A DNA stretch of 64,000 nt from Cubamyces lactineus (taxonomy: Eukaryota > Basidiomycota > Agaricomycetes > Polyporales > Polyporaceae): assembly GCA_022376465.1 (NCBI GenBank), contig JACDTU010000001.1, positions 620,001 to 684,000 of the forward strand. Reading direction: 5' to 3'. Every line of letters begins with the position of its first letter. The first letter of the stretch is position 1. This document shows, piece by piece, positions 1-10,491 of the stretch. The position numbers and the translations under genes were made by a program. The notes under the pieces were generated by a model. That model was given only the letters and a program-made list of their open reading frames with translations, did no database searches and had not been told where the DNA came from.

Positions 1-1325
1 GTCGCAAGCAGAACGGACAAACGAAGCGTAGTCACCTGCATACTATGTCAATCCGCTACACTATACATCGGAACCATCGCTACTCACCAATCGTCTCTTC
101 GTGACATAAAGCCCCTGTGGTGTTCGCCCGCTCGATGACCGCGCCTAACGCCGCCTCGATTGCCTCGGACGTCAGCGTCGGCATGAGCAACCGAAGAGCA
201 ATGAGCGAGTCACGACCGAAATACTGTAAATGTTTTGCTCAGCTTCCCTGCTATCGCAAACCGTTGCCTTCTACACGTACGGTCAAGAAGCGCCACCCCC
301 CTGCTGTGAACTTGTCCGCGTACGTGAGGAAGGAAACCTGACATGTTAAACGTCAGTAACGAGGCACATAAGAGGCATTTCACCGCCCAGGACGCCCTAC
401 CTGCTTTGCTGCCTCGTTCTCCCCGTCCGCCAATCCTTGTAACGCAGTCTGGAGCGCTTGCGAACCGTTCGTGCCCTCTGGTAAGAACAGCCTCTGAGTG
501 TCCAGTCCCATCAAGCTCGTCTCGTTTGTCACCACCGTTACCCTAACCGTGCCATTCTGGCCCCCGCCTGGCACGAGGATGTCTACCATGGGCGGTGTCC
601 AAGTGCCGTTGTTCCCTGGGGTGACCGAGAGACGCGCAGGGCTTCCTGAGGGCACAGTCAGGTAGAGGTCTGCGCCCTTGTATGTCGATGATGTAGGCGA
701 GGTCGTGTTGATCCATTGTCGATGTAGACGGACTGACGTGTCGTTGTAGGAAGCGAGGGTGTAGTTGAAGATATCGTGCATGACCCCGTTCCCCTCGACG
801 TAATCTATGTGTACGTTCTCACTTCCGTCCATGATCCACTAGAAGAGTGGCTGTGCGCAGAGACTGACCTCGCATGGCGCGCACAGCACCGACGATAGTC
901 ACCCCGAGAGTAGCATTTGCGTCAAAGTTGAGGTCTGCTTGCACACCTACGCTGAAGTAGTCCGTGGTCGCGCTCTTGAACGAGCCATCCACTAGAGTCA
1001 CATTCAAGGCTCCCGCAGTGGAGCTGTTCCCGGAGACGTCTTGACCAGCGTTCGCATCAGGCTTGGGTAGAAAGTAGGTGAGAGCGCCAGTGTTTCCGGC
1101 GGGCAAGGCGACCACCAGCCGTCGCACCGCACTGGTATTGTTCGCGCTCGTGAGCAGGAGCTGCGCGCTCGTCAGGTTGTCGCGTAGGAAGTAGTTGTCG
1201 TTGCCGCCCGAGACGACCTTGAACGCGAGGCTTGCATTTTGTTGGCCGACTATCTGCGCGGAGGTCGCACTCGCGTACAACAGTAGGGCCGAGACGATGC
1301 TCGACGCTGACACCAGAAGACGCAT
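1..1325 (-). CDS. Secreted six-hairpin glycosidase-like protein, 3' end cut off by the window
   Basis: Exons read as complement(<1..35, 88..223, 281..337, 401..804, 869..1325); all splice phases agree. The start at 1325 opens a signal peptide (hydrophobic core SALLLYASA) with likely cleavage after the alanines near residue 23. Residues 25-290 form an Asn-glycosylation-rich, beta-type N-terminal domain. Then come SFLTYADKFTAGGWRFLT, YFGRDSLIALRLLMP (about residue 307) and GALCHEETIGDYASF, which resemble the (alpha/alpha)6 core of six-hairpin glycosidases such as glucoamylase/trehalase-like enzymes. The 64-nt intron 805..868 must be removed; reading through gives an early stop. The H-E-E acid residues are candidate catalytic groups by analogy. 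The substrate cannot be told, and the rest of the catalytic domain lies beyond the left edge. The family assignment is by motif memory and is moderately sure; the gene model is firmer. Confidence 0.68.
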
Positions 1326-1895
1326 GTTGTTAACAGACAGAGTAGCCAGTGACGCAGAGCTTGGAGATGGGCCGAGGGGATGGCAGTCGCGATGCTGGCT
1401 TCAAGTAGTCTTACAGTGAAATAAATAGCGTCATACCTAGGTCAGCTGTTCACCGCTGACTAGAGCAGCTGAACGAATAGGAGACGGCCCCGGTGGTCGA
1501 TGCTCTGTGGATCCTGCTCAACCATTCTTACGGTGCTTGGCGAGGGTGTCAATGCTGCGCAACGATCGAGTGAGTTCGCTTCCAAGTACTAAGCATATGA
1601 CCGACCGCCACTTACGACTTCGTAACCGGTCGAAATCACCCTATAGGTGCGACGAGACTTTGCCCGATGATAATCCGATGATTGAAGCTGTTCAATAATT
1701 TCTGTACAGTCATGCATGGTCTGCTAGCTAGCCTCGCACGCACAACGGCGCAAAGCTGCTACGTGGGTATGATGTCACACTCATAGCCGTACCGCATTGG
1801 CGTGTATAGCTTGAAGTCCGTCTGAAGCCGTTACATTACCTCTTGATCCTACATGTACACAAAATGATAATGATACAAAGACAAGCGTGGGCCGA
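1326..1895. other. Intergenic, about 570 bases
   Basis: This holds the upstream region of the glycosidase gene (read leftwards) and the 3' flank of SDE2. The ORFs inside are short and show no recognisable protein. I see no repeat or RNA gene. Confidence 0.5.
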
Positions 1896-2813
1896 TTAGG
1901 CACCAACCGCTGCTGCAGTAGCAGTGGCGACAGTGGTCGACTCGAGAATCTTGTCGGTTACGGCGGATGCGGTCTCGATGGCCTTCTCAGCCGCGGCGGA
2001 AGCTGCAGCGACGGTCGACGCGACCGTGCTGGACGATGCTTCAGCAGGCGGGCTTGCGGACGTCTTCGCTTTCTTTTTCTTCTTCAACATGGCTGAGAAA
2101 CACGACGGAATTAGGGCAATCCACCTGTCTTCGTTGACTGTACACGTACCGACTGAGACGGCGCTCTTGACATTCTCAACGATGTCCCTGCTTTGTTCGA
2201 TGTATTCGGTATCCTCCAAGCGGTGCTTCTTGCCCGCTATAGGTTCAGCGGAAGAGCTACCCGGAGCAATGCCCAACTTCTTCTCCAGAGCCTCCAGTTT
2301 CGCTCGCTGGGCTTCCTGCTGTGCTTTCTTGCGAAGGGGTTCGCTCTCGATATACTCCGCAAGCCTGAAGTAGGAGAATCAGCACTCCGCAGGATCGTTC
2401 GCTGGAACATTAACGTACTTCTTTGCCTCCTTGATTGTGCTGAGCCTCCTGCCGCTCAAGTCCCTACACGAGTCATTGTTGCTGGTCTTCTGGCTGCTCA
2501 TACGGCCTCCAGCAGCGCGCAGCTGGGAGCCGAAACCGCCCTTGCCACCCCGTAGCCTGGGTACGAGACGTAGCGAGATCAGACTGTCATTCTGGCTGTC
2601 TTCGTTCAAATAGCGGGTTAGAGGAGTGTATGGTTCTGGGATGGGTCCAGAAGTCGGCGAGAGAACCAAGTCCGCGGATTGGGAGTGGAGGGGAAGGGAG
2701 GGGTAACGGTCGGCAAGAAGTTCGTAGAGGTCTGCAAAAGAAGTCTCTGAAGGAACAGAGAGAGCAAGTGTAGGGAAAGGAGAGAAGGTGGAGATGAGGA
2801 TTGAGGTCGACAT
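1896..2813 (-). CDS. sde2: SDE2-like splicing/telomere maintenance protein
   Basis: Exons complement(1896..2092, 2150..2364, 2419..2813), 268 aa. Residues 1-90 form a ubiquitin-like domain ending in RLRGG, followed directly by KGGFGSQLRAAGGRMSS, the SDE2 signature in which the ubiquitin-like part is cleaved after Gly-Gly to leave an N-terminal Lys. The CRDLSGRRL motif and a charged helix (EPLRKKAQQEAQRAKLEALE) follow, and the tail is Ser/Ala-rich after a lysine run. SDE2 proteins act in the nucleus: the cleaved C-terminal part joins the spliceosome in fission yeast and supports splicing of selected introns and telomeric silencing. I chose the Met at 2813 over an upstream in-frame Met because the ubiquitin fold starts there. 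The gene is divergent from the DUF1295 gene across a 375-base spacer. Confidence 0.9.
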
Positions 2814-3188
2814 GATGCACACAGAGAGATGCAGAGGGCGAGGAATGGGTCGGCGTCGTTGTGGACGATGAGCAAGACGATGGACGAGTCCGACTCGAGA
2901 ATGGGCGCCACAGCTGTATGCAAATAGGGACAAATAGTCTCGGCCACGTGATGCGGGGTAGCAGACAGTCGCACCGGCACGACGTCAACGATCGTGGCCC
3001 CAGCATTCACACCGTCGACTCTCACTCGCTTCAACTTCCACGTCTACGGCAACCACCTCTCGACAGCCCCCTACGAGTATTGTCCTTTCGAGATTATATT
3101 AGCGGGGCTCCTGGGCTGAGAACTTCCGTCACGTCAGTGAGAACGAGGTCAAAAAGATATTGTCCACTGACGCGTTTGTCTATAAAGC
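2814..3188. promoter_or_regulatory. Shared divergent promoter region, SDE2 / DUF1295
   Basis: This 375-base spacer lies between two head-to-head start codons, so it must hold both promoters. No clear TATA box stands out. ORFs crossing it on either strand look like chance. Confidence 0.45.
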
Positions 3189-4525
3189 ATGACGACCTTC
3201 GATCATTTCTATCGAGGCATCCCTCCCACCTTACAATGGCCAGTCAGGTTCTGCCTATGCAACGCGGCGGAAGCATACATTTTCTCGATTATCACAAGCA
3301 ACGTCTCCCAGGTTGACCGTGTCTGGACATTCCTACCCACCATATACACCGCGTACTTTGCGCTGCTTCCTCTCTGGCCCAACCAGCCTCGTTTCTTTTT
3401 CTTCCCTTATGTCCCGGAAACTGTCAACCCTGAGCTCGTACAACGTTATAGTCCTCGGGCGCTGTTGATGTTTGGCTTGGTGGTAAGTTGATGGCCGCAT
3501 GGGTTCAGCCTACTCTGTGTGCTAAACGAATCGGTTTAGTTCATCTGGATGTGTCGGTATGTGTGTCTGCATCTCGCACGAAAATCTGTACTCAGTCAGA
3601 CACAGTCTCTCTTACAACACCTGGAGACGCGGCCTCTTCAATCCGTGTGTTGAGCATCATCATTTCTGGCATCCGAGCATGATCTCTGAACGTTCGCCTT
3701 CACACTAGGAAAGATGAAGATTACCGATGGGCCATCTTGCGACAGAAAATTCCTCCCTGGCTATTCCAAGTGGTGAACCTCACTTTCATCGGTAGGAATC
3801 TTCATCGCATTCTGTGAGACTGGCGCTCACTGGGACAATGCAGCCTTCATCCAGAATGTCATTTTGCTCTTACTCGGCTTACCGGCCCAAGTCGCAGCAC
3901 TCCAGCAGCCTGCCACACTGAGCACTTCTGACTACGTCCTAGCCATTCTGGCCCTTGTGGACATCGCGACCGAGTTTGTAGCAGACAACCAGCAATACTC
4001 ATTCCAGACGTACAAGAGGACTGGTGTGCATGAGCAGAACGAATGGCCTGGCGCGCGTATCAAGTGGACGCCTGCCGATGCCAAACGTGGCTTTGTGACG
4101 CGTGGTCTCTGGGCTTGGTCGCGTCATCCTAACTTCTTTTGCGAGCAAAGCTTTTGGGTACGTCCATTATCCATAAGGCTACCCGAATTCGCCACTGAGC
4201 AAGCCCGCAGGTCATCATCAACCTCTTCCCGCTGCTCGCGCCCGAATCACCCAAACTGACGGCATCTGGCAGCATCACCTCGCTTTGGCCGCTTTTGCCG
4301 TCGCTCGTGCTCTGCTCTCTTTTCTTCTCATCCACGCTCTTCACGGAGAGCATCTCTCTTTCCAAGTACCCCGAAGCTTACAAAGCCTACCAGAAGCGAG
4401 TCTCGATGTTTGTCCCGTTCCTGACTCCCGTATGGGGATTGCTTCTTCAGCTGCAAGGGAAGAAAGAAGAGGTCGATCGCGTGGTATACGGACAGGACGT
4501 CGTGCAGGAGAAGAAGACTCAGTGA
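3189..4525 (+). CDS. DUF1295 family membrane protein (steroid 5-alpha-reductase C-terminal-like)
   Basis: Exons 3189..3482, 3540..3556, 3606..3644, 3709..3791, 3844..4157, 4211..4525; 353 aa with consistent phases. Several hydrophobic segments lie along the protein. The key motif is GLWAWSRHPNFFCEQSFW near residues 231-248, the S-R-H-P-N-[FY]-F-x-E block of DUF1295 and related isoprenylcysteine methyltransferase/sterol reductase-like proteins, which sit in membranes and bind a cofactor there. It is followed by a C-terminal hydrophobic block and KYPEAYKAYQKRV. Exon 2 is only 17 nt (FIWMC plus part of R) and exon 3 only 39 nt; both are needed to keep the reading frame. The substrate is unknown; DUF1295 proteins are often annotated as putative steroid oxidoreductases without biochemical proof. 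Confidence 0.86.
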
Positions 4526-4836
4526 TCCGTCGTGTTGTCTGCAGTTTTCTTGGGATCCGCAATTTCTTGGACTGATCGTTGTATCCTTTTGCGCAGTACT
4601 GTTGTGACATCCTGTATATGTGATATCCCCCAATGAAAAGCCATTCACGATGCCGTGCGTTCGTCGGGTCATCGCAGTGACCCTTTAGGGTAAGATGAGC
4701 GGCGGACAAACATCCTAGTCGCGATCGCAATCATGCCTAGTATAAGAGGCTGTTCGAGTCAGCCTGCCCGCCTCACCTACCTTGACCACCTACCACTACC
4801 ATCCGCCCACCTCCCTCCCTCTGAAACCCGCTCATC
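4526..4836. other. Intergenic, about 310 bases
   Basis: This is the 3' flank of the DUF1295 gene and the upstream region of a possible small gene. A TATA-like stretch (AGTATAAGAGG) lies near 4739. A hairpin with a TTCGAGT loop near 4748 is discussed among the rejected items. Confidence 0.4.
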
Positions 4837-5070
4837 ATGCGTTCCCGCACTGCCCCCTCCTGCGTCGTCACCCTCCGTATCCCTGACGAGGACGCCCTCC
4901 CCACCCCCGGGCTCAAAGTCCACTTCTGCCCAGTCACCACCCGCACCGACTCCTCCGAGCGCCGGTCGCTCCGGTCGCCGCCCCCACCACCCCCTCAGAG
5001 CAAGGCCAAGCAGCGGTCCGAGTTCACTAAAGCACTCAACAGCCTTCGCCCGCTTAAGCTGTTCCATTAG
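4837..5070 (+). CDS. Doubtful small proline-rich ORF
   Basis: This is an intronless 77-residue reading frame starting about 95 bases after a TATA-like element. The N-terminus (TAPSCVVTLRIP) loosely resembles that of the orphan gene at 16038 (SAPVCAIVVHTP), and both ORFs are followed by a similar non-coding segment, so the two may be diverged copies of one locus. The middle is a proline run and the end is basic. No domain is recognised. It may be truncated by a frame change, because sense-like codon use does not clearly continue after its stop. I am not sure it is translated. Confidence 0.3.
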   Translation: MRSRTAPSCVVTLRIPDEDALPTPGLKVHFCPVTTRTDSSERRSLRSPPPPPPQSKAKQRSEFTKALNSLRPLKLFH

Positions 5071-5923
5071 AGGCTCCCGATGCCGATCATGAGGACATGT
5101 CCCCTCCGCCGTCGACGATGCCCAACTGTGTGGTATGCAGCCGTACAATTGGCTCTACCTTACTTGCTTCAGCTCTCTGCCTTCTGCTCGACAATACACA
5201 TTTATATATAATGCATACGAGGCTCCACGGACTGCTTTGTTAGTTTCCACGTTCAAGGACATTGCACGACTGCCTACGGACTGGACTGCCTTCCGCTATC
5301 CTCTATGCGCTGATCCCTTTTCCCTCTTCTCTATTCTAGCTAGCCCTAGATCTCCACTTCCGCACGCGCAGCTGAAGACCGACACGAGGACGACAAGTCG
5401 CCCACCGGGCAGGCGCTCAGGTGAGGCTGACGGCTAAGGCAAGGCATCGGGCGAGAGGGGTACCATGGCCCCTCCAAGACCTCGGTGTCTTCGTCCAACG
5501 CCTGATGCCATTTTTACTCGAAGAAGACCCTCTCCTATATTATTGCAATGCTCGTTGAACGTGCTAGGCTCTCGTCCCCCTCCTTTTGCAGACGTAACAA
5601 TAATTTCAAGGCTGCAGAACGCACGAACTTGCAACCATGATATGCAACGTACGCAACTCGTTGAGTGCGTGACTACTCTAGTCTCCAATAGGGAACGTGC
5701 TGATTGTTCATCGGCAGATGTCCTCTTGAATAAAACGTCAAGGGATCAAACGCACTAGCGCGACGGTACAGGGTCTCACTGGGAAGCCTGGCCAGTTTCT
5801 CCTGCAGTCTCTTGTACGCGTCGATGCCAAGTCCGAGTCCTAAGAAAACAGGTTTGGTAACAGTCCGATTATTGTACAAGCATAATCCGCTAATAACCTT
5901 ATGCGCACCCAGCAGCCCGATAC
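5071..5923. other. Intergenic, about 850 bases
   Basis: This holds the 3' region of the doubtful small ORF, a duplicated segment at about 5364-5520, and the 3' flank of the HET gene. An AT-rich stretch (TTTATATATAATG) lies near 5200. The short ORFs on both strands have no supporting feature. Confidence 0.4.
5364..5520 (+). repeat. Diverged copy of the segment at 16608-16745
   Basis: Blocks shared in the same order with 16608-16745: GCGCAGCTGAAGACC, GGTGAGGCTGAC, a CGGGYGAG-type block with trailing Gs, CCATG, GACCTCGG and GCCATTTT. Both copies lie downstream of a short reading frame (4837 and 16038), which suggests duplication of a whole small locus followed by decay of the coding part here. 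Confidence 0.6.
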
Positions 5924-8263
5924 CTATGCCTTCACTTTGCGGAATACGCTGAAGAATGTGCTCAACAGCGAATTTGGGGATCCGGACGGTGACGCCTCGA
6001 CGGGCACCGTAGCCGCATACACCACTTCTTCGTCATTCATAAGCGAGGCAGCTTGAGCTTGAGCTTGCTGCGGCAGACTCGACGGCCCAGCCACCGGCGC
6101 TGCTGTCGACGATTCACCTGCTACAACAGGGCTCTGGGGGTCAACGTCTTCCACGACGTCCACAACTTCGAACGCAATCCCATAGCTGGACCACACCGGT
6201 CCGCGTACGGGCTCAAAGCCTCTCAGAGGCTCGATCCGCACGCGTATCTCCCTGTCCGCCATGCGGAACGCCGCAACGAGGGCCTGGGACCCTCCCGAGA
6301 GCTCGCCGTCGCGCGACTTGCCTTTCGAGCAGAGGTGCACCCTACCCGTGCCGCACGGTGCCCTCACAGCCCTGGGTCCGTGTCCATCCGATTCCCATTC
6401 TGAATCTCCTAGGCGGAGCGGGCTGCCATACGGCCGCGCATGCCCCCGCTCGGGCACAGGGGCAACGCGCGCGTCGATCCATAGTTGGGCGATGGTGGAT
6501 TCGTCCGGGGGGCTACTGGCGGTGTTTCGAGTAGAGTCGAAGCACGCACACCCGACGCCGACGCGCACGATGACGATCTCGCGCCGCGCCGTGTCGATCA
6601 ACTGCGCAGACGACACGGCGTGCTCGAGCTTCCCCGAACTGACGTCGTACGGGACTCGTAGCGTGAGGCCGTCTTCCCTGATCGGGTAGACCGCGAGCGC
6701 GTGCCGAGCTTGCAGCTGGTTCAGCGTCCACTGCGGCGCATGGAACGTATAGACCACACGACGGGGCGACTGCTCCTGGGCAGCGTGCCTCAGACGCACC
6801 TCGCCGAGCGTGAGGGTTGCGTAGTTGTGGCGGATGTAGACCTGCCGCATCCCAAATGCGGCAAAGGGGACGTTCGCGGTCCGGTTCTCGCCTCTGGCGC
6901 GGGACGGCAGCGGGAACTTGGGGTACAGCGCGGCGCGATAGTAGCGTCTTTCGCCGCTCTTGGGGTCGGTGATGTATTCGCCGACGACATACTGGGCCGA
7001 GCTGGCATGGCCAACAAGCCGCAGAAGGAGCACCAGTAGGATCTGGCTGTGTTCCTCGCAGGCGAGGACCGCTGCGCAGACTCGCCGACTGGTTGTAGAA
7101 GGCTCTTCGGGCAGTGCTGGGGCTTCACCTGCGCCAACTGGTTCTTCTGTCTTGGGCTCTGCTGCTTCTGCATCAGCGGCAGCACCTTCGGGCTTAGACG
7201 ACCCGACCAGCACCCAATCTTGGGACACGGGCAGCTCCACCAGCATACCGTAGCTGGTGAGGGTATATTGGGACACTTGCCCCCGTATACCGTACTTCGT
7301 GGCGAAGTTTAGAATGGAGACAGACTTGATAGCCGCCGAGTGCGCGAACTCGGCTGGAGAGGGCGCAAGCAGGTCCTCCTGTCTTGCCTGCGCATCCGAC
7401 GCGGCAAGATCTGTCGCGGGCGCAGGCTGTTCGGTCTCGACGACAGCGCCGTGCCGCATGTCCTCCACCGCATCTTTGAAGTTGGGATGGATGCGGCCCC
7501 AGGCGAAGATGCTTTGGTCTGGGATGCGCTGCAGGATCTCTTCTTGCAGACGCATGAACGCGCGCGGGCCCTCCCCGTAGATGGTGGGCATGTTGATGCC
7601 GAAGATGCCCATGAGGGAATACGCCCTGTCCTCGATGCGCGTCGTCTGGCGGTGAGCAGCCCATGACATGCGCTCAGCGACGCTGACGCTCTCCAGCCAG
7701 TCAGCGCGCTCACGCATCAGCACGCCTTCCTTGATACCAGAGACCTGCGAGAGCGCCTTTGCGAGGGAGTGCTTCGAGCCGAGCGTGTGCCACGTCTTGG
7801 AGAGGAAGATCACGCACACAGGCGCGAGCAGCTCCTGTAGTGTCCATCCCCTCGTGTGCCAGACGCTGCGCCTGAACGCGGACCCGTCCTTCGCCGGGTC
7901 CTCGTCGTCACCGACGTCGTGCAGGTACACATAGCACACCTGCGCGTCCGCGTACCACGCGAACATCGAGTTGATTGCCTCGGACAGCTCCGCGCTGCTG
8001 TGGTGGTCAATGCAGCACGTATCGAGCCAGAGCCAGTCGTACCCCGCGCGTGCCGCGATTTTGCAACAATCTCGTATCTTGCGCGAGAGGAGGGAAAGTG
8101 GGTCCGCGCCCGACTCTTTGCAGAGCGCGGGGATGGCGCGGACCTCGTGGAACGTCTGTTCCTTGGGCTCTTGCTGCCAGACGTGAGAGATGATCGCGTA
8201 CGGGATGTCCTGGGAGCTTGCAAACCCCCTGAGCTCTGCTGTGTGTGTGTTGAGCAGCCACAT
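5924..8263 (-). CDS. HET-domain (heterokaryon incompatibility) protein 1
   Basis: This is a single exon of 779 aa starting at MWLLNT, the same start motif as the two other HET genes in the window; an upstream in-frame Met at 8323 is less likely. The HET domain runs over about residues 20-160: YAIISHVW (22-29), GYDWLWLDTCCID, SSAELSEAINSMFAWY, VYLHDV and HTRGWTLQELLAP. AYSLMGIFGINMPTIYGEG and AFMRLQEEIL follow, as in HET-E/HET-6-like proteins. The C-terminal half has no recognised domain and includes acidic, Ala/Pro-rich linkers. HET domains trigger cell death when unlike individuals fuse in ascomycetes; their role in basidiomycetes is unsettled. Unlike the copies at 43641 and 52808, this gene has no intron near the TSYG motif, so intron gain or loss separates the copies. 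Confidence 0.9.
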   Translation of the reverse strand: MWLLNTHTAELRGFASSQDIPYAIISHVWQQEPKEQTFHEVRAIPALCKESGADPLSLLSRKIRDCCKIAARAGYDWLWLDTCCIDHHSSAELSEAINSMFAWYADAQVCYVYLHDVGDDEDPAKDGSAFRRSVWHTRGWTLQELLAPVCVIFLSKTWHTLGSKHSLAKALSQVSGIKEGVLMRERADWLESVSVAERMSWAAHRQTTRIEDRAYSLMGIFGINMPTIYGEGPRAFMRLQEEILQRIPDQSIFAWGRIHPNFKDAVEDMRHGAVVETEQPAPATDLAASDAQARQEDLLAPSPAEFAHSAAIKSVSILNFATKYGIRGQVSQYTLTSYGMLVELPVSQDWVLVGSSKPEGAAADAEAAEPKTEEPVGAGEAPALPEEPSTTSRRVCAAVLACEEHSQILLVLLLRLVGHASSAQYVVGEYITDPKSGERRYYRAALYPKFPLPSRARGENRTANVPFAAFGMRQVYIRHNYATLTLGEVRLRHAAQEQSPRRVVYTFHAPQWTLNQLQARHALAVYPIREDGLTLRVPYDVSSGKLEHAVSSAQLIDTARREIVIVRVGVGCACFDSTRNTASSPPDESTIAQLWIDARVAPVPERGHARPYGSPLRLGDSEWESDGHGPRAVRAPCGTGRVHLCSKGKSRDGELSGGSQALVAAFRMADREIRVRIEPLRGFEPVRGPVWSSYGIAFEVVDVVEDVDPQSPVVAGESSTAAPVAGPSSLPQQAQAQAASLMNDEEVVYAATVPVEASPSGSPNSLLSTFFSVFRKVKA

Positions 8264-9143
8264 AGTACGTCCGATGACTTTGCTGAGGGTGGTGCGGTGT
8301 CTCTGATGTGTTCGATGATGCAATCGATTATAGGCCTAATAGAAGGAAACGAAGTAGTCGTGAGTGGTAGGCCGACAAAGGAAGCTCAGGTCTCGGAGTG
8401 GCACATACCTAGATTCTGCTCATGGAAAGCACCTCAGCGCAGGGGGTCGCAGACTGTGTGGGGATCAGGGTTAGGTGGATAACAAAGAGACTACAGCGTC
8501 CCCAAGCATGCATAGCCTCTTGGCACATGGCGCGAGTCGTGAGAGTGAAGAAACATGAGGCAACATGGGCAATATGACAGGTCGCGCTCTGGAACCCGGT
8601 CCCGTGTAACTCATCAACTGAACTGTTCATGACGTGCAGACACGAACGCTTCCGCAAAACGATGCTCTCATGATTGCGGTAGATCGCTGTACTTGCGTCT
8701 GGGATAGGTTGTGTACTTCGACGGCGACGGTAGCGAGCCTGTGGCCCACCGCACCGCGAAGACGGGGACTCGGTTGGCAATGCACGGAGACACAAGGAGG
8801 GTTGTGTATGACTGAGGAGAGCACGCGCACCGGAGACCGTTCCTTGCACTGATGGCATCTCATCTCAGATCTGCCTCGTGCCCTCCCAAAACGGACGGAC
8901 GCTAACAGACGCCCAAGATTTGTGCAGGTCGTGCGAAGATCACCTCTGGAGGGGCGAATGTAAAAGGGGGCGTCACAATACGTTCTCCGCTCACTGCGAC
9001 TCCCTCGACGATGGCCAGGACCCGCCATTCCGGAAGGCGGCCACAAAGCAACCTCGCACACGCCCCCCTGCACTTAAAGGAACCCTCGCAAATGCATCGC
9101 CCAATCACCCCCGCTTTCCCCGCTCTCCTCGTCGTCCTGCGAG
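8264..9143. promoter_or_regulatory. Divergent intergenic region, HET 1 / zinc finger 1
   Basis: These 880 bases lie between two outward-reading genes and so hold both promoters. A TTAAAG stretch near 9075 is the nearest TATA-like element to the zinc-finger start. ORFs inside are short and lack features. Confidence 0.4.
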
Positions 9144-10332
9144 ATGTCCTACTTGTCTTCGTTCGCCCCCTCCTCCGACTCTCAGTTCTACTACCAGGGT
9201 AGCCGAGCATTTTGCGATAGCTACACGCAGACGCACTATGCAGAGCACGAGCTTCAATCTGGAGCTCACCCTCACACCGCCTCCATCAATGACTATCCAT
9301 ACCCACATGCCAGTTCCTATCCTACCCTCGACTCGGCGGAGCTATCCACCAACTAGTGAGTAGACGCATCGTGTATTGCCTCTGCGCCTCTTATGCATGC
9401 GCAGCCTTGCCGTGGACTCTACCACTTTCCCGGCCGGCCATGTGGAAACGTACCAGATCGCGCCGTCCTCGTTGTCCCTTGCTTTCCCTTTCATCGACGA
9501 ACAGTCTGGATACGCGCCCTCCGCCCATGGTCAAGAGCCTTGCGCTTTCATCTTCGCCGATACCGATGCCACCACCTCTTCCTATCAATACTCAGATGCC
9601 GAGTGTGTCCCAACGAGCTCCGCCTCGCCGGTCCCCATCCCAGATACCCAGAACAATGCACCGTGCGGGAGCACGTTCTCTACCCTTACCGATGCGCTAG
9701 GTGGGCAGACTCCTGTATTCCCAGGCGGATCGCTGCCTTCAACCCCTCCGTCCACGTTGACCTCACCCGTTGCCACGCCCTCGCACGTCGATACTCCATG
9801 GTCAGACTTTGGAACCCCGTCCGATATCTCCTCTCCCTCGCCCAGCGCCTACGCCACTCCCCCCACATCACCCACCCTCGAACTCGCTACCTCATTCAGC
9901 TCTTTGTTCATCTCGCGGCCCCTCAAGACCACCACGCGCCGAAACGCCCGAGTCGCCGCCCGTGCTCGCCACGCCCCGGCACCGTCGTCGTCGCTCTCCG
10001 CTAACCGGTGGAAGTGCCCGTACTGTCGCTACGTCCAGACAAACCAGCGGAAACCCGACCTGGCGCGACACATCAACACGCACACCTCGACGGACGAGGA
10101 GTGGGTGTGCTGTGGGGTCCCTTTGGGCGACGCGGAGCTGACGAAGGACGTTCCCGCCGAGGTACTCCGGAAGGAGCCGGTCTTCTACAATGGGTTAGTG
10201 ATGGTGGGCGGGTGCCGGAAGACGTTCAGCAGGCGGGATGCGCTGAAGAGGCATTTGCGCACTCGGGAGGGGGTTTGCTATGGGAACGAGCTCGCGCCGT
10301 ATCTTGTGGGCAACCAGATTGGGGCGCGGTGA
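9144..10332 (+). CDS. C2H2-type zinc-finger protein 1
   Basis: Exons 9144..9355 and 9405..10332, 379 aa. The first 260 residues are low-complexity, rich in Ser, Thr, Pro and Tyr. The zinc-finger region starts at residue 275: CPYC, then H-x3-H at 293 and 297 (HINTH), followed by a second cysteine/histidine cluster with VCCGVPL, MVGGCRKTFSRRDALKRHLRT and GVCYGNELAPYLVGN. The layout and exon structure match the gene at 12777, so the two are paralogs, and a decayed third copy lies at 30052-30800. It is probably a nuclear DNA-binding regulator; targets are unknown. GID4 lies between the two intact copies on the other strand. Confidence 0.85.
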
Positions 10333-10491
10333 ATCGTGACCAGGCGGCAGGACAAGTTCAGAATCAACAGAACATGGACTGTGTTTGAACCATCCATGTA
10401 CAGTATCATGTAACTCTGTACCGTAGTGTAGTATGCAACTCTTTCCTCACTCCAGCATCTGCTCACTGCCCACGCGTGTCAACGGGTGTAT

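Noticed and set aside
839..868. 30-nt intron in the glycosidase gene ending at CTTCTAG
   Set aside because: It is too short for this genome and leads to a stop; the 64-nt intron 805..868 gives VRAMRDYVEG in frame.
4745..4770. Hairpin with a TTCGAGT loop, like a tRNA T-arm
   Set aside because: The stem is 6 bp and no matching acceptor stem, D-arm or anticodon arm is found within 80 bases on either side.
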